From positions 930,001 to 994,000 of the forward strand of contig JAJFPB010000002.1 of NCBI GenBank assembly GCA_020881915.1: a stretch of 64,000 nt of DNA, in the 5' to 3' direction. This DNA comes from Paramyrothecium sp. XJ0827 (Eukaryota > Ascomycota > Sordariomycetes > Hypocreales > Stachybotryaceae). Made by a program: the position numbers and the translations under genes. Shown here one piece after another: positions 35,604-48,041 of this stretch. The notes beneath the pieces are model-generated. The model was not told where the DNA came from. It did not search any database and saw nothing but the letters and a program-made list of their open reading frames with translations. How positions within the stretch are numbered: the first letter of the stretch is position 1; the number at the start of each line of letters is the position of its first letter.

Positions 35604-36981
35604 GTAGACTGCCAACCCTGAACCTGCCACTCTCGTCGGGACGTTGACCCACGCAAATATCGAAACGTACAGATGTTGAATCTGCCTTACCCAGAACGGA
35701 TGTTGGAAAGGCTAAAGCGGACCTGGCCGTCACTTAGGCGCGACCGTTGCACCCGTGAATGGTTAGTCGGAGCGCCCTGCATGGAATATTGCCCCATTTT
35801 TACTCCGTGTAAGACAATTCGCTCAGCTTTCAGCTGGCACGATTTGCAATCCCATTTAAATTCACTTACATGCCAGAGAAGCCCTATTGCTGCAGTCGTG
35901 TTCTAGTATTCGGAATTCTGCCTATTGGTTTGAGATGATAGCTTTCGTAATTGGCCAGCGCATCCTGGACCTGGCTTTTGGAGACTTTCACAAATCACCG
36001 ATGGGGCCGGCGTTGAATGCTTTCCCCTGCACCCTACTTCGAGATGGGTTCTAGGCTACCATGCACAGCGGAATGATTTTCAGCAGAACACCTCTGATGC
36101 TGGATGACACGTAGCCAAGCTTCTCCAATGAGGAGTCAACAAATCCCTGTTCTACTGAGGCACGTGAGGCGTCTGAGATTGCGTAGACAAGCCAAAATGC
36201 ATTAACCAAGCTTCCAGACTCGTACAAGCAGTCTGAAAGAAGCTCGAGAAGCGAGCCGCGAACTCGCGTGAGAAGCGACAGCTCAAACCGAGTGATCCGT
36301 CCGTCCTAGACCAATCATTGGTTGAACACGATCCACACCAAGAGACTATGGACGGCTCAAATCTCCTCCCTGACAGTTGAAGCATTGAAATGGCCTGAGC
36401 GCGGCATGCGGAAGTTTAAGAAGAATCCCAGAATGATCACACAGAGAAGTGAGACTACAATGTTCTCGCCTTTAGTATATTGTAAGAGAATTAAGCCGTG
36501 AGAATGAAGACAGTATGAAAGAAGCGAGAAGTTGAGTGTTTAGGCTCAGTGCTCCCGGATTGGCAATTGATGATCTACACTCTAAATAAGTCGAGCTGTG
36601 AGGCTCACCTTAGAGACACTAATTATGCTTAAGAATTACCCATTGAGCAAGGGAATGAGCAAGCCCCTTATGTACTTTTCATATATGGGCTTCTTGGTGC
36701 AGGTAAAAGCCATTGAACACCTAAATGGGCTGGATTTTTGGTGTCTGATCCATTTTCTTCATACTTATTTCTTATCTACATTTCATCTGCTCCTATGCAT
36801 TAATACTGTATCTCCACATGTGTCAAAAGACTATTCCGAGACAGTCTTTAGCCTGCTGCCTTTGCATTATTGAAATGTGAGAGACCGAGCATTGAGGGCC
36901 GTAAAGCTAATTCTGACCTAAGAAGCTATTGAAAAGCCCAAGTCAGGGACAATTAATGACTGCAGCCTCTACGCTGTCAAC

Positions 36982-37019
36982 GGAGAAGATACCGAATCGA
37001 GGAGAAGATACCGAATCGA
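36982..37019 (+). repeat. Tandem duplication of a 19-base unit
   Basis: The unit GGAGAAGATACCGAATCGA occurs twice head to tail without mismatch, with the first four bases of a third copy following. This looks like a recent slippage or duplication. Confidence 0.85.
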
Positions 37020-37415
37020 GGAGCACTGAAGCCGACAGATATCGTATAGAGGCTAACAACAAAGCCATGCAACTCATGAACCAAAGCCAAGATCTCGCTT
37101 CCATTCTAGTCCAAGTTGATGGCCCAGAGAGTCAGCTGGACTGTCACCTAGCCAGATATTCTGGATTTGGCATTCCAAAAGGGAATAAGTCTCGGAAGTC
37201 TGTTCTACTAGAGTTTCTATTGACATGAACGCTGTCAGTGTCTAACCTGATCAGTCTGATATTGTAGATTTTACGCTCGCTCCGAGTAAAACCACCAAGC
37301 ACTTGATGACCACCGCTGGCTCCCTCGACCGATCCTGACCATGGGCCGGCTGTAGAGTAAGTTAGTGACTTCTAAGATCTCCAAGTGAAGGTTGTGGCCA
37401 AATTCTCTTACAAAA

Positions 37416-38556
37416 TCATTCAATGGCCATACGATCAACAGCGCCAAATCCTTTGACTGGAGCATGCCGAGCTTTCTTCGCTACCGCTTCCACATAACCA
37501 CTGAACTGCGTCGGGAATCCTGATCCAGGAGGACCCTCAATAACCTGGTCGGGCCTTGGGCTCTTGACGACGATCTGGATGCCATCTATAACCACAAGCC
37601 ATTCTTGGGGCCAAGCGACTCCCTCCGGCGAGATCCAAACGTTGGCCTCTGAAGCTGTTACCGACACAGGAACCGTTGAGTCGCGGTTAGTTTTATAGCT
37701 TCGAATAGTCGCAAATTGCTTGTGGCCATTGATAGCGTCCTCCCAGCCCCAGACAGTCATTGATGAGATATCAAGCCAATCTGACCTCTCAAAATGAAGC
37801 ATAACCCAATCGAAAGAATCCGGGATTGAGCCCCATTGCCTATCATACCACGTGAACGACTTCTCAGGGATGACTTTAATCAGTTCACCGTCGACTTTAA
37901 ATGAGCCCTGTGTAGCTGCTCTCGGAATAGACCATTCCCAGCCTAGTCCACCACCCACCCAGTAGGAGCCAAGGGCCCCATTAAGTAGTACTGGGGATGT
38001 AAAGTTGAAAGTGAGGTCGAATTCAATGCCATTCGAGGTACTGTATGTACGAATACCCTGTAAAGGATCATCTTTGTTTGTTGTTTCCATTCCAAATCCG
38101 TCGAACGTAGCATCGAAATTGCCATTATCTGCCCAAAAAGTCGTATTTGCTGAGGCAAGTTGAAGAAAGTTGTGATAATACGATAGGTCGCTTATATCAA
38201 GAATGGATGCCCGGTAGATTGGCAGAGCTCCCGGGATATCCGATGCGTAATTCATAACATGGGCTGCAATGTAGTAATCGTGGCCATTCGAGCCGTGGAT
38301 GAATGAATTCACCCAAAATATGCCATCAATCTGGATCTCCTGTCGACGTTGCGTAGCTGACAGGTTGAAGCTAAGAGGAAGCCGATTGACCTGATGTGTT
38401 TTAGTAAAAAAAATACAACATTCAACAGCATACACATACCTGGCCATATCGAGTAAGATTGCCATTATCTGGAAAGATTTTCAAACGGGTAGAAGAGGTA
38501 GCCACAGAAAGAACGGCTGCTGGCCACAGTACAAATATAAGTTGATTGATCCACAT
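37416..38556 (-). CDS. Secreted AttH/CrtC lipocalin-like enzyme (kievitone hydratase / Diels-Alderase superfamily)
   Basis: Exons 38440-38556 and 37416-38390 join to 363 residues; the intron (gtatgt..acatcag) is in phase zero at G-Q / V-N-R-L. The signal peptide is M-W-I-N-Q-L-I-F-V-L-W-P-A-A-V-L. The double lipocalin-like barrel is suggested by I-F-W-V-N-S-F-I-H, Y-W-V-G-G-G-L-G-W-E-W-S, T-W-Y-D-R-Q-W-G-S and the closing G-Y-V-E-A-V. These motifs fit the AttH/hydroxyneurosporene-synthase superfamily, which includes the secreted phytoalexin-detoxifying kievitone hydratase and the Diels-Alderases of polyketide clusters. Secretion and the lack of a neighbouring synthase favour the hydratase-like side, as inference. 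N-glycosylation sequons are present. Confidence 0.82.
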
Positions 38557-40226
38557 GGTGACTTGAAGGTGCCGATTTCCAATCCTTGATAATTTTCGGG
38601 TCGATGAAGTATTGGGTAATTCTTTCCCTTGTTATTCAAATAAACACGAATGCGTGAAGACTTTAATAGATGCCCGAGATTCGTGTGACAGAATTGAGGT
38701 ATTGTGAATGGTGGTTGTAACTAGGACCAAAGTCCCATCCATATCTCCGTCACGTAGTTCCAGCCCGGACATAAGCCTTACATTGCATGCCAGACACCTT
38801 AAGCCCATGTTCCGAATCCTTCACGATTTTGAGGCTTATGATCTCGATGACTCTGGACCTTGATGTAGCTTGTATTAAGGTGTGGCAAGATGTGATGAGC
38901 CGGGGTGCGGAGAGGCATGATGCATGTCATAAAGTCGCGTGGCGGGCTGCTAGTGGAACTACCCCAGGACTCGTCTTGTTGGGGCTTACGGGTGGCATGG
39001 TACAGACTCCACCTCAGCGGTCGATGTATCTACATTCGTCTCGAAAAATGTAAAACGTAATTACATCCTCAGCCATTGTTTGGGGGCCTCTGCACGTTTT
39101 CCAGTCGTCACGCCATGCACTAGAGTTGTTCATCATAGACTTTCTGGTAAATAGCTCACACATGTCTCGCCTTAGCTGAAGGCCCTTGTTGAAATTGACT
39201 CTTTCCCCCTCTTACACCGCTGTTGCTTCAAGGCGTCACCTAAAATTAGGATTTGCGTATGGTTGGCCTTGGCCCTGAAATGTAAGAGTCTGGCTCATGT
39301 CTATACACAAGTCACGGAATCACTAGTCGTGACCGAAAAATTCCGTCGCCTCTCTTGAATTGCGTCAGTTGTGAAGGGGGACTTCGTCTCCGAAACCACA
39401 CGGCACTCCGTATAGCCCCGAACAATCAAGCGACAATTTTTTGGAGGATCAATGAAGTCCTATGTATAATTAGTGAAGTGTTTCCCAGTCTCCATGTAAT
39501 GCGAATTGGCCTTACTACAAGGTGACATGTTGAAACTTAATGTCGATCTGAGCTTTGAGTTAACCTGGAGCGCCTTGTCAAAGTAGTTTCCGGCTGATCG
39601 GAATTCTTAATTGTCTCAACCCCAAGCCAGGTGATGAACTTGAGGGCAGCGGTAATGCTACGGAAACTCCGGCGGGAAGACATCAGAAACGAGATGAATT
39701 ATCGACAAAAGCAAAATAGAAGGATCTGGCAAGCTGGAGACAAGGTAACAACAACGCGAGTTCGTCGATAATTCTTATCAAAGCGTAAGCTACAATAGTT
39801 GTGGCAGAAAACTCCAAAAAAAACTAGTTTGAAGAATTTGGTTTTTGGTTTGCAATTCATTAGAGACTTGGTGAAGACGTCGAAGTGCTTTCTACACACA
39901 ACTCTTCCACGATAGGAGCTTACGCCTCTCCCATTTGAGATAGCTACGATGCCGACATAAAAGTATTTATTCAGCACAGCTGGAGCGTGGAGCTTGTTGA
40001 TGACAACAGCGCATCGGACTGCTTGAAGCTGGACGTCTTCTGACACTCCCGCCCCTCAGGCCGCCTCATAAACATCGGGTGAGTCACCGATCGCTGTGCA
40101 ACAATTTCTGTCCGTGAATTCACTGACCTGGCCTTTCAGGTACTATTACGATCATCATTTTATGTTTCCCACAGCCTGATAACGAACTCTCGCCGCCATG
40201 GTCCCACGTCTTGCTGCAAATTGGAC
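38557..40226. other. 1.7 kb intergenic region, no gene seen
   Basis: Holds the promoter of the AttH-like gene and sequence leading to a decayed kinase. No supportable frame. Confidence 0.5.
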
Positions 40227-41230
40227 ATGGCACATCAGATCCCTGGAAAGCTCAGACGGTTGTGTCGACGTACCACGAATTTGCCCTCAGCGATGCGGGC
40301 GTTGACCACTGCTGGCCCGAAACCCATCCGTCCTCGTCTCATCGATAAGCCCATTGATGAAGAAACACTTCCAAGCTATAGAGCCATCGATTTCCACCCG
40401 ACTGTGCCAGGCCATCTACTTCATGGAACGTACCGGACAATAACAAAGATTGGAATTGGCGCTGACTCTACCGTATGGTTGGCAGAAGACATGAGTTGGT
40501 ATGTACAGCTAGGAGCTGCGACTTACTGGGACGGTGCGCTGATCACCCGTTTACCCACTCGGCACGGAGTGCAAGGTCGAGAGCCCCCGATTTGTGGTTA
40601 TCAAGGTCGCAACGAATGGCCCGGCTGGTCCTCGTGCAACAATGCGGGAGGTGGAATTGGCTCATCCCGTCGCTTCCAAATCCAACTCGCATCCTGGCAC
40701 CAGAATCATAAGGACACCCATTGATAGCTTCCAGATAAGTGGTCCGCATGGCCAGCATACCTGCCTCGTATACTTGCCTTTGCGTGAGCCACTGTTCAAA
40801 TTACAGGGGAGGCCTGGCAGGCGAAGGCTCCCTCGACCGCTTGTCAAGCTTTATGCTGCTTACCTTCTGCAAGCACTGGATTTCCTGCATACTGAATGCA
40901 AACTTATTCATACCGGTGAGTTCGTTCAACTTGATCTCTGACGAGGCCGCTGATGAAGCTGTGGCAGATCTGAAAGACGACACCGTCTTGACGACTCTCG
41001 AACGCGACTCCGTTTTGGATGACTTTGTAAATTCGCAAAAGAGCATCTCGCTGCCCAGACATGTGCGCGATGATGACACTGCTGTAATTCTTGTCACAAG
41101 GCGACCTAGATCCTCTGCAAGGATATGACATCAAGCCAAGGCTTACTGATTTTTACCTGTCAATTGCACATTCATCCTGCTGTCTAGCCTGCCCGATATC
41201 GTGCTCCAGAGGCTAATATCTCTGAATCCC
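40227..41230 (+). pseudogene. Decayed SRPK-type serine/threonine kinase
   Basis: The N-terminal part is readable: P-S-Y-R-A-I-D-F-H-P, then a Gly-rich loop K-I-G-I-G-A-D-S-T-V-W-L-A and the V-V-I-K lysine motif after an unclear intron. L-Q-A-L-D-F-L-H-T-E-C-K-L-I-H-T leads into an intron (gtgagt..tggcag) and then D-L-K-D-D-T-V-L. The catalytic loop Asn is replaced by Thr. After R-H-V-R-D-D-D a one-base shift is needed to reach Y-D-I-K-P-R-L-T-D-F, and another to reach Y-R-A-P-E-A-N. The C-terminal lobe is absent. Fungal genomes often carry many such SRPK-like copies; this one appears non-functional. Confidence 0.72.
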
Positions 41231-41237
41231 TATCAGA

Positions 41238-41516
41238 ATGAAACAACTTCGCGTACGTTCGAAGGAGGAAGAGGAACGCCTCCTGGTTATAGATATTAAG
41301 AGAAAAACAGACACAGCCGTTTTCCAATGGATGTGCTCAGGTCCCAAGAAGTGCTATTTTGTTACAAAAATCAGCGACGACGAGTGTTCTCACTGCAAGA
41401 AAAGGCGTGGCGCGGGCGAGATTGCTTTAGATGATCAAGAGAACCACATCGGCCACTTCGTGGCCATAGACTACGTCCGCTTCTGGCCACAAGACACTGT
41501 GGGCATCAACTATTAG
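41238..41516 (+). CDS. Possible small Cys-containing protein, uncertain
   Basis: A 92-codon frame directly after the kinase remnant. It contains C-S-G-P-K-K-C and C-S-H-C-K-K, which might form a zinc-binding site, and a basic/acidic N-terminus. No family recognised and no promoter seen. It may be a fragment or chance frame. Confidence 0.25.
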   Translation: MKQLRVRSKEEEERLLVIDIKRKTDTAVFQWMCSGPKKCYFVTKISDDECSHCKKRRGAGEIALDDQENHIGHFVAIDYVRFWPQDTVGINY

Positions 41517-41910
41517 GACTGCACAGCGAAGAGTCAAGAGTCTTCAATCTGGACCGTGATACTAGACGGAGGATTGTGCCATCCACAAGCTGTGAGTGAA
41601 GTAACTCAAGAGCTTACCACAATTCACAAGAGCGAAAGTTGATAGAGAAAAGGAAGGAGCCAAACAGGAAAGGGGCACGGAAATTAGAAGTGAAGCTGGG
41701 AACAAGAACAAAGAAAAGTCAAATTATTCTCAATAAGCATTTCTCGTTGAGACACAGCACGATACTTTTTAAAAGACAAGAATGGCATTTGTGAAGCTTG
41801 TTAGTGAAGGTGAAAAGAGTGACAGCGCATTTCCTTACTTTCCAGTTCCCGTTCAAAGCAGCTTATACCCATTTCGAACCCATTGTCTCCAGTTCTCTCA
41901 TATCTCTATT
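41517..41910. other. Short gene-free stretch
   Basis: Between the kinase remnant and the end of the aminotransferase gene; it probably contains the aminotransferase 3' UTR. Confidence 0.5.
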
Positions 41911-43465
41911 CTAAGACTGTTTGAGATCTATTTCGGAAAAGACACTATGGATGACGCGAACGGCGCGGGAGACAATCTCCTCCACATCAGCCTCAGTCAG
42001 AGTAAAAGGAGGAGAAAGCATAAAATGATCGCCTCGCCAACCGTCAGCGCAGCCGCTCGAGGAGAAGAGGCAGATGCCGTAGCCGTCTTCGAGCCCCCGA
42101 AGCCTCATGCGTCGAGCCACGTTGAGCTTGGGGTCAAGGGGCGCCTTGGTCTGCTTGTCCGCTACAAACTCGACGCACCAAAACAGGCCCCGACCGCGGA
42201 CGTCGCCGACGTTGGGGTGCGAGGCGAGGGCCTGGCGCAGCCGCTTCCCAAGCAAGGCTCCCATCTCTCGAGCGTTGTCAACGAGCCCTTCGTCACGTAT
42301 GACGCGCTGCACCTCGAGGGCCGCCACCACGTTGAGGGGATGGCATTGGTAGGTCTGGCCGTGCTCAAAGGCAGCCTTGCCATGTTTGAGCCCGTCGATG
42401 ACGCGCTGGTGGATCAAGATGGCAGAGATGGTGCCGTAGCCCGCGGCCAAGCCTTTGCCAACGCAGCAGATGTCAGGCACAAATTCTCCTCCTTGGTTGT
42501 GTTGCTGCCAGGCGTGCATCGATCCCGTGCGGCCGAGCCCGCACATGACCTCGTCGAGGATCAGCAGGGCGCCGTGCCGGTGACAGATATCCCGGACCGC
42601 CTCCAAGTAGCCAGGAAGCGCCGTGACGCAGCCCAGCGCCGTGCCCACCATGGTCTCGGCCACAAAAGCGCACACTTGTTCGGGTCCCACGCGCTGAAAC
42701 TCAGCCTCGAGCTCGGCCGCAAGCCGCGCCACGTAGTCCTGCGTCGTCTCACCGGCGCGCTGGTCCCGGTACGGGTGGCAGGGCGAGACGCGGCTGGTGT
42801 GCTCGTCCGGGATCATCTCCATAAAGGGCTGCTTGCGCGACTTGAGATCGCCAACCGATAGGGCGCCCAGCGTGCAGCCGTGCCATGACCCGTTGCGCGA
42901 GATGAAGTGGACCCGGTGCGAGGTCGGATCTTGCTCAACGAAGTGCTGCCGGGCCAGCTTCATGGCCGCTTCGACGGCCTCAGAACCTGTGCAATGTCAG
43001 CTTATGCTTGTGCCAACATGCATTTACATGTACGATATGTATAAGTGTGCGTGTGAGCGATCACATAGGAGATCGAGTGCGGTTAAAGGACGCAAGATGG
43101 GCCCAGAAAGTAAAGAGGAAAAACGTACCAGACCCAACAAGACATGCCCTGGCCATTTTACCATGGGTCGACTCGACCAACAGATCAGCCAAGTCGTGGG
43201 ACACGCGGTTCTGGAAATAGCCTGGGTGCGCATAAGTAAACTTGCCGAGTTGGTCGATAATGGCAGCTTGGACCCGAGCATTTCCATGGCCGAGAGACGA
43301 CACGGCCGCGCCCCCCGTTGCGTCGAGCACCTGCCGGCCGTCTTCAAGCGTAAAGTAGAGTCCCGAGGCCGATTTTACAAATGGCGCTGAGGACTCATAT
43401 ACACTCTGATAGAAGAGTGGCGGCTCCGCGCGCTGAATGGGAAGGGTAGATCCAAGTGAGCCCAT
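41911..43465 (-). CDS. Class III (omega) aminotransferase, PLP-dependent
   Basis: Transfers an amino group between an omega-amino compound and a keto acid. Exons 43129-43465 and 41911-42986 give 470 residues; the intron (gtacgt..gcacag) is placed inside the G-S-G-S-E-A-V-E-A-A motif. Features: L-D-A-T-G-G-A-A-V near residue 50, L-I-L-D-E-V-M with Asp257 contacting the PLP ring, and C-V-G-K-G-L-A-A-G-Y-G with Lys290 as the Schiff-base lysine. H-G-Q-T-Y-Q-C-H-P follows. Length and motif order are normal and there is no targeting sequence. It sits beside HAD phosphatase, permease and GMC oxidoreductase genes, suggesting a shared pathway. A TATAAAAC box lies about 150 bases upstream. Confidence 0.92.
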
Positions 43466-45006
43466 CTTAACACGAGATTTAAGACAGGATACAAAGGAAG
43501 TACTAATAAGTGTTTAACACTGAGAAATTAGATTGTTTAGATGGCAAGTTTTCTTGTTCTTTGCTGTCCTTAGAAGCTCAAGAGAAAAGAAAACCGGCAG
43601 AGCGATGCTGGGTTTTATAGTTTTCCGTAGACCAAGTCACACCTCGGACACTTTGAAAATATCGTTGCGCTGACGGACATTGACGATATCCCCGAGGTGG
43701 CAATGAGCATGAAGTTTCCTCATTCGAAAGCATGCTGTAGGTATGTTACGATAGACCCCCGATCACGGTGGGATGTTGTTGAGGATTCGAGCTGCCGTGA
43801 GAGGAGGCCCAATGTGTTACACAGACTTTCCATCCCAGGTCCCAACCGAGGCATAAAACGCGAACTGAAGAGACCCATTTTCGGAAGGATATCCGCGTAG
43901 GATTATCGATACTACTCTAGACGCCTGCATGCAGCGGCAGCAAGGTGATAGAACCATTTGTTGCGGTGGACCGAATGGAGGCGGCGCAGCTAATAGGAGA
44001 GCGCCTACGCGCATAGCAGAAGTGCCTCGTAAGCGAGGTATACATATTTGCATCATGCAATTACCAATTGACGTGATAGTTGGCATGCAGTTGTCAAGGA
44101 CCATGATGCGTGGAGAATTGTAAGGAAGGATCTACTTTGTCTTAGCTGTCTGTTATATGATTTTTATAATAGTGCATTTTAGCATGAGTAGTCCGTGCTT
44201 CCCAACCTTTCCAACAGGCCCCAATGCCCATGTTCAGCATGGCTTATGCAGTTGGTAATGATTCCGTTGCGAATTGCCATGTTGCTAACAAGTAAGGATG
44301 CGTTTGTTGCCTCGTACGTTGGACTGCCCCGATGCCAAGGTTGGGGAAATAACGTTATTAGGTAGCTGAGCCTCATTCCGTGCTTTTCGCCCCTGTCTAC
44401 TCCGTAATGTTACCTTATTCTCATCTCCGCGGCGGGCCGTGTCTTGGCAGCATTTTGGTGGCCCCCCCTGTTTATTGACAGACCGGTTCCCTTGAATCCT
44501 TGAACTCCCTTGGGTATCAATGTTCACACCCTACCTCAATGCAGTCACGTCGTATTATCTGACATACAGATGCATCATTGATCTTCTTGATTGTTTGCCC
44601 TTTCCAGAAGGTAAATCCGATCAAGAACCGAAGAATCTCCGTGGGAGTGCACCTCCATGCCACCGGCCTCCATCTGTAGTGCAGATGCCGTCGTAACCCC
44701 GATCTATGATTCAGGACTCAGCCCCCACTGTGCCACTGCAACCCGCAGTAGAGTAGCATTGCAAGGTCACAGTTGCTACTGTTCCGCTTACAGATCGTCC
44801 CTAATCGTGTACTTAAAGGGCGGAAAACGACGGCATGTTCACGCGCTTTCATTTCATTGGTCGCACCATACATTGTTCTCAAGCCACCATCTAGCTCATT
44901 TTCTATGCTATGTATAATGCTTTACTAGTAGGCACCGGGAATAAGCTGAACGCACACAGCATTACACGACTTTGGATTCATGTCGTTCCCACTGTAAATG
45001 ATCTTC
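43466..45006. other. 1.5 kb gene-free stretch upstream of the aminotransferase
   Basis: Contains the aminotransferase promoter and the 3' end of the HAD gene. No supportable gene seen. Confidence 0.5.
43612..43619 (-). promoter_or_regulatory. TATA box of the aminotransferase gene
   Basis: Reads TATAAAAC on the minus strand, about 150 bases before the start codon. Confidence 0.45.
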
Positions 45007-45890
45007 CTACATAGATTCCTGAATGAGGTCGAGGCATGCTGGGAACTCGGCCCAGTCCTGCATCACTACGGCACAGCCGGCCTCTTTGAGTATAAGCGTC
45101 ATGGCCTCCTGCTCTTCAGCTTCGTATGCGCCCGTATACCCAATCACAGGGATTCCAGCCCCCGAGGCGGAGAGCGCACCGGACCTGCTGTCTTCGATGG
45201 CCACGCACTGGCGAGGATCTGTGCATCCCAGCTTCGTCAGCGCGTGCCGGTAGATGGCCGGGTCAGGCTTGGAGATGGGCATGGGCATAGAGTTGACTGC
45301 GCTGAAGATGTCATCCTCGGCAAAAAAGGCGGCTTGGCCAGCGGCCAGCAAGCTTGCACGGATGCGGGCCAAGGCCGAGCTTGACACAACGGCAAGACGG
45401 CGCTTCGGGACCATCGTGTCCTTTGCCAACTGTTCCAGTACGGTATTAACGCCAACACAGGCCTGGAGCAGGTTATCTGGCTGCGACAGTTTGGAAATGA
45501 CGAGAGTATCCTCCATCTCGGCATAATGGTCAAGCTCAGCCTTGCTCAGCTGGACTCCCAGGTTGTATTTTGCCAAGATGGCAAGCATCTTGAAGTCGCA
45601 TTATTGTGTCAGCAAAGTACATATGTGATAGTAAGACACTTGCCAAGTAGGACGTCGAGACTGTCGTGTCATGACAGCCCCTGGGAGGCAAACGGACGCA
45701 CCATGTTTTGGAATGTCATGCCCACAAACTCGCGCTGGAGCTGGGGCCCAGTGAAGCGGACATCGTTGATGCCGCGCGAAGCCAAAATCTCATTGGTAAT
45801 GTCGGCTGAGACCTGGAAGCCAATGGGCTCCGACTGAACCAGCGTATTGTCGCAGTCGAAGAGGATGGTGGTGACTTTGACGGGCGACAT
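45007..45890 (-). CDS. HAD-superfamily phosphatase (sugar-phosphate or phosphoglycolate type)
   Basis: Exons 45702-45890 and 45007-45588 join in phase zero to 256 residues; the intron runs from gtgcgt to a ttcaag acceptor. All four HAD motifs are visible: motif I F-D-C-D-N-T (Asp12 nucleophile, Asp14), motif II V-V-S-S-S (Ser near 132), motif III Lys170 in S-K-P-D-P and motif IV I-E-D-S-R-S-G (Glu195, Asp196). A helical cap lies between motifs I and II, as in beta-phosphoglucomutase and YieH-like phosphatases. The substrate is unknown. It is on the same strand as the aminotransferase and the permease. Confidence 0.9.
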
Positions 45891-46428
45891 GGCGGTGAGT
45901 AGTGATCGTGATAGTGACGATTGTAGATTTGATAGGTTGATTGAGACTAAGTTGTCATTGAAGAAGGAAGGGGTAAGTTGGCATTGACACATCTCTCCAT
46001 CAAATATCCCATGGGACGTCACTCCCAAGTCCTGCCACCCCACTGCGGAAGACTACGGACGGGAACTGAAGCCGGTGAGAGAGGCTCATGATGCGGGGGT
46101 CACAATAGAATTGCTGCTTGAGGCGATGCTACCCTCCCCCTGCAGCACAAGCCGGGATCACATTGTTCCCCTTGGACTTGCATGGTGGCGTCTTACATGC
46201 AGCCCTATTATTGAACCGACCATGGTGTGTGTGATTGATTGTGCAGGATCTACAACTAGCTGGGCAACGGATCTATAGCTTGTTTTAATGCGCATACAAT
46301 TTGGGGGTGCAACGAATCAGAGTGGGCTCGGCCACCAGGGTGCCTATTCAACACCAGCTCCTATCCCTTTTGTGCATGTCTCCCAGCACTGATTGCACGT
46401 AACATTGTAGTATGCAATGCAATCATCA
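45891..46428. promoter_or_regulatory. Promoter region of the HAD phosphatase gene
   Basis: 538 bases between the HAD start and the permease stop codon on the same strand. No specific element recognised. Confidence 0.4.
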
Positions 46429-48041
46429 TCAGGCTTCCTGCTCCGGGCTCGGATCCTCCTTCTTAGTCTGGCGTTGCCCGATGTAGTGGATGATCAACCA
46501 CAGGACGGTGAGAGCTGCGCACATGGCCAAGATGATGGGCTGCATTGAGCGGACACCTCGGGCTTCGACGATGGCACCCACAGCAAAAGGCATGACGGCC
46601 GAACCCGCGCCACCGACTGCTGTCGCAAAACCTATGCTCCCCACGTGGATCGACCGCGGAAGCATCTTGGTCATGAGCACCACGGCTGTGGGGTATATGG
46701 GGCCAGTGATGAAGCCAAACAGAGCTGCCGCCACGGCGCTCACCACCATGTGTGGGGCCAACCAAAGGACCAGCTCGAACGCGACGCCAAGCGGCAGGTA
46801 TAGCATGACGGCCTTGAACTCGCCCAGCCGAGCCGTGGCAAAGGCCAGCACAATGCGGCCAGCCGTCATACCGCCCCAGAATCCCGTCGCCGTGGCCCCG
46901 CCTGCGAAGGACGAGGCGTCACGCACCTGTGTCATGAAGACGACGATCCAGCCCCCGACTGATACTTCCATGCCATTGTAGAGAAACACAAAGATGCCAA
47001 AGATCCATGTGAGCTTATGGCCGAGGGCCTGTCGGGTGCGCCCGGACTTGACGTGTGACGCGCCCTGCCGGCTTGGGGGGTTCTCGGTCAAGTAAACTGC
47101 CGCCGTCTGCGCCCAGAACGTGGTGCTGCAGACGATCAGCTCGACTGACGAAGTGGCAATCTGGATTAACACGATACATTAGTGAATGTGTGTCAGATCA
47201 TACTGGACTTGGGTACGAGGACACATACCATAACGTAAAAGAAAGCGGACCAGGGCAGACCACCCTGCGTGATAATGGCGGTGGCGATCAAAGGGGAGAC
47301 GGTGGCACCCAGGGCATACGACATGTGTAGCATGCCCGTGACCTCGTGCGCGTTGGCCATGTTGCCGATCCAAGCGTTGAAGGCAGCGTCGGTGAGTCCA
47401 TTGCCCACCCCGACGAAGATGTACACGACAACCAGAGCCGGATACGGAGGCCGAAACGACATGACAATGTAAGGCACCAGGTGGAACAGGGGGCCAAGGC
47501 ACGCAACCCCACGCTGACCCAGGTTGACGTGCACCAAGTTGTTGACGGCCGAGGCCATGGCATAGCCGACAAAGGGGGACAGGAAGATGAGCGACACGAC
47601 AGTGTAGCTGAGGCCGAAGTCGGCCTCGATCTGCCGAGGGGAGGATCAGAATACATTGACTGGATTGGGAAACAGAATAAGGTATACGCCACTCACGTAG
47701 GGGATCAGAGCCTGCCAAACAATGTCATGTCAGATCACAATACAACCTCGGATACTTCAGATTTGGGTTCAGATGGGGGGACTCACACCATACGAGCCAT
47801 CGTTCATGCCCCCGACAAAAAAGGACCAGAACGTTGCCAGCACACGGTATCGATTGATGACGGGCGACTTCCACGTGTATCTGGCCTCAACGGCATTGGC
47901 CGGAGGCGTCGCCGTGTCGTACAAGCTCGCTGCATTGTCACTGGGCCCCGCCTCTTGCTCCACTTTGCCCGACGACGACCTTGCGTCTGGTCCATCAAGG
48001 ACCGACATTGCAATCGTCTCGGAGGCCACAGTGGTGGTCAT
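46429..48041 (-). CDS. MFS permease (12-helix, fucose-permease/BSC6-like)
   Basis: Exons 47787-48041, 47697-47711, 47229-47630 and 46429-47160 join to 467 residues, all in phase zero. The second exon is only 15 bases and encodes A-L-I-P-Y, giving the expected run G-S-Y-G-A-L-I-P-Y-I-E-A-D-F-G-L at the end of helix 1. Skipping it would delete five residues without a frameshift. The N-terminal ~60 residues are hydrophilic. G-V-G-N-G-L-T-D-A-A-F-N and G-F-I-T-G-P-I-Y-P-T are typical of this permease family. It probably imports a sugar-like or other small solute. It is divergent from the GMC gene. Confidence 0.9.

Larger units (their letters stand above)
35500..37415. other. 1.9 kb intergenic region
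   Basis: Includes the CBM-like gene promoter. A 99-codon frame at 36929-37228 has no recognisable feature and spans a tandem duplication, so I do not call it a gene. Confidence 0.5.

Noticed and set aside
41782..42861. 359-codon plus-strand frame
   Set aside because: Antisense shadow of the class III aminotransferase; high third-position GC keeps it open.
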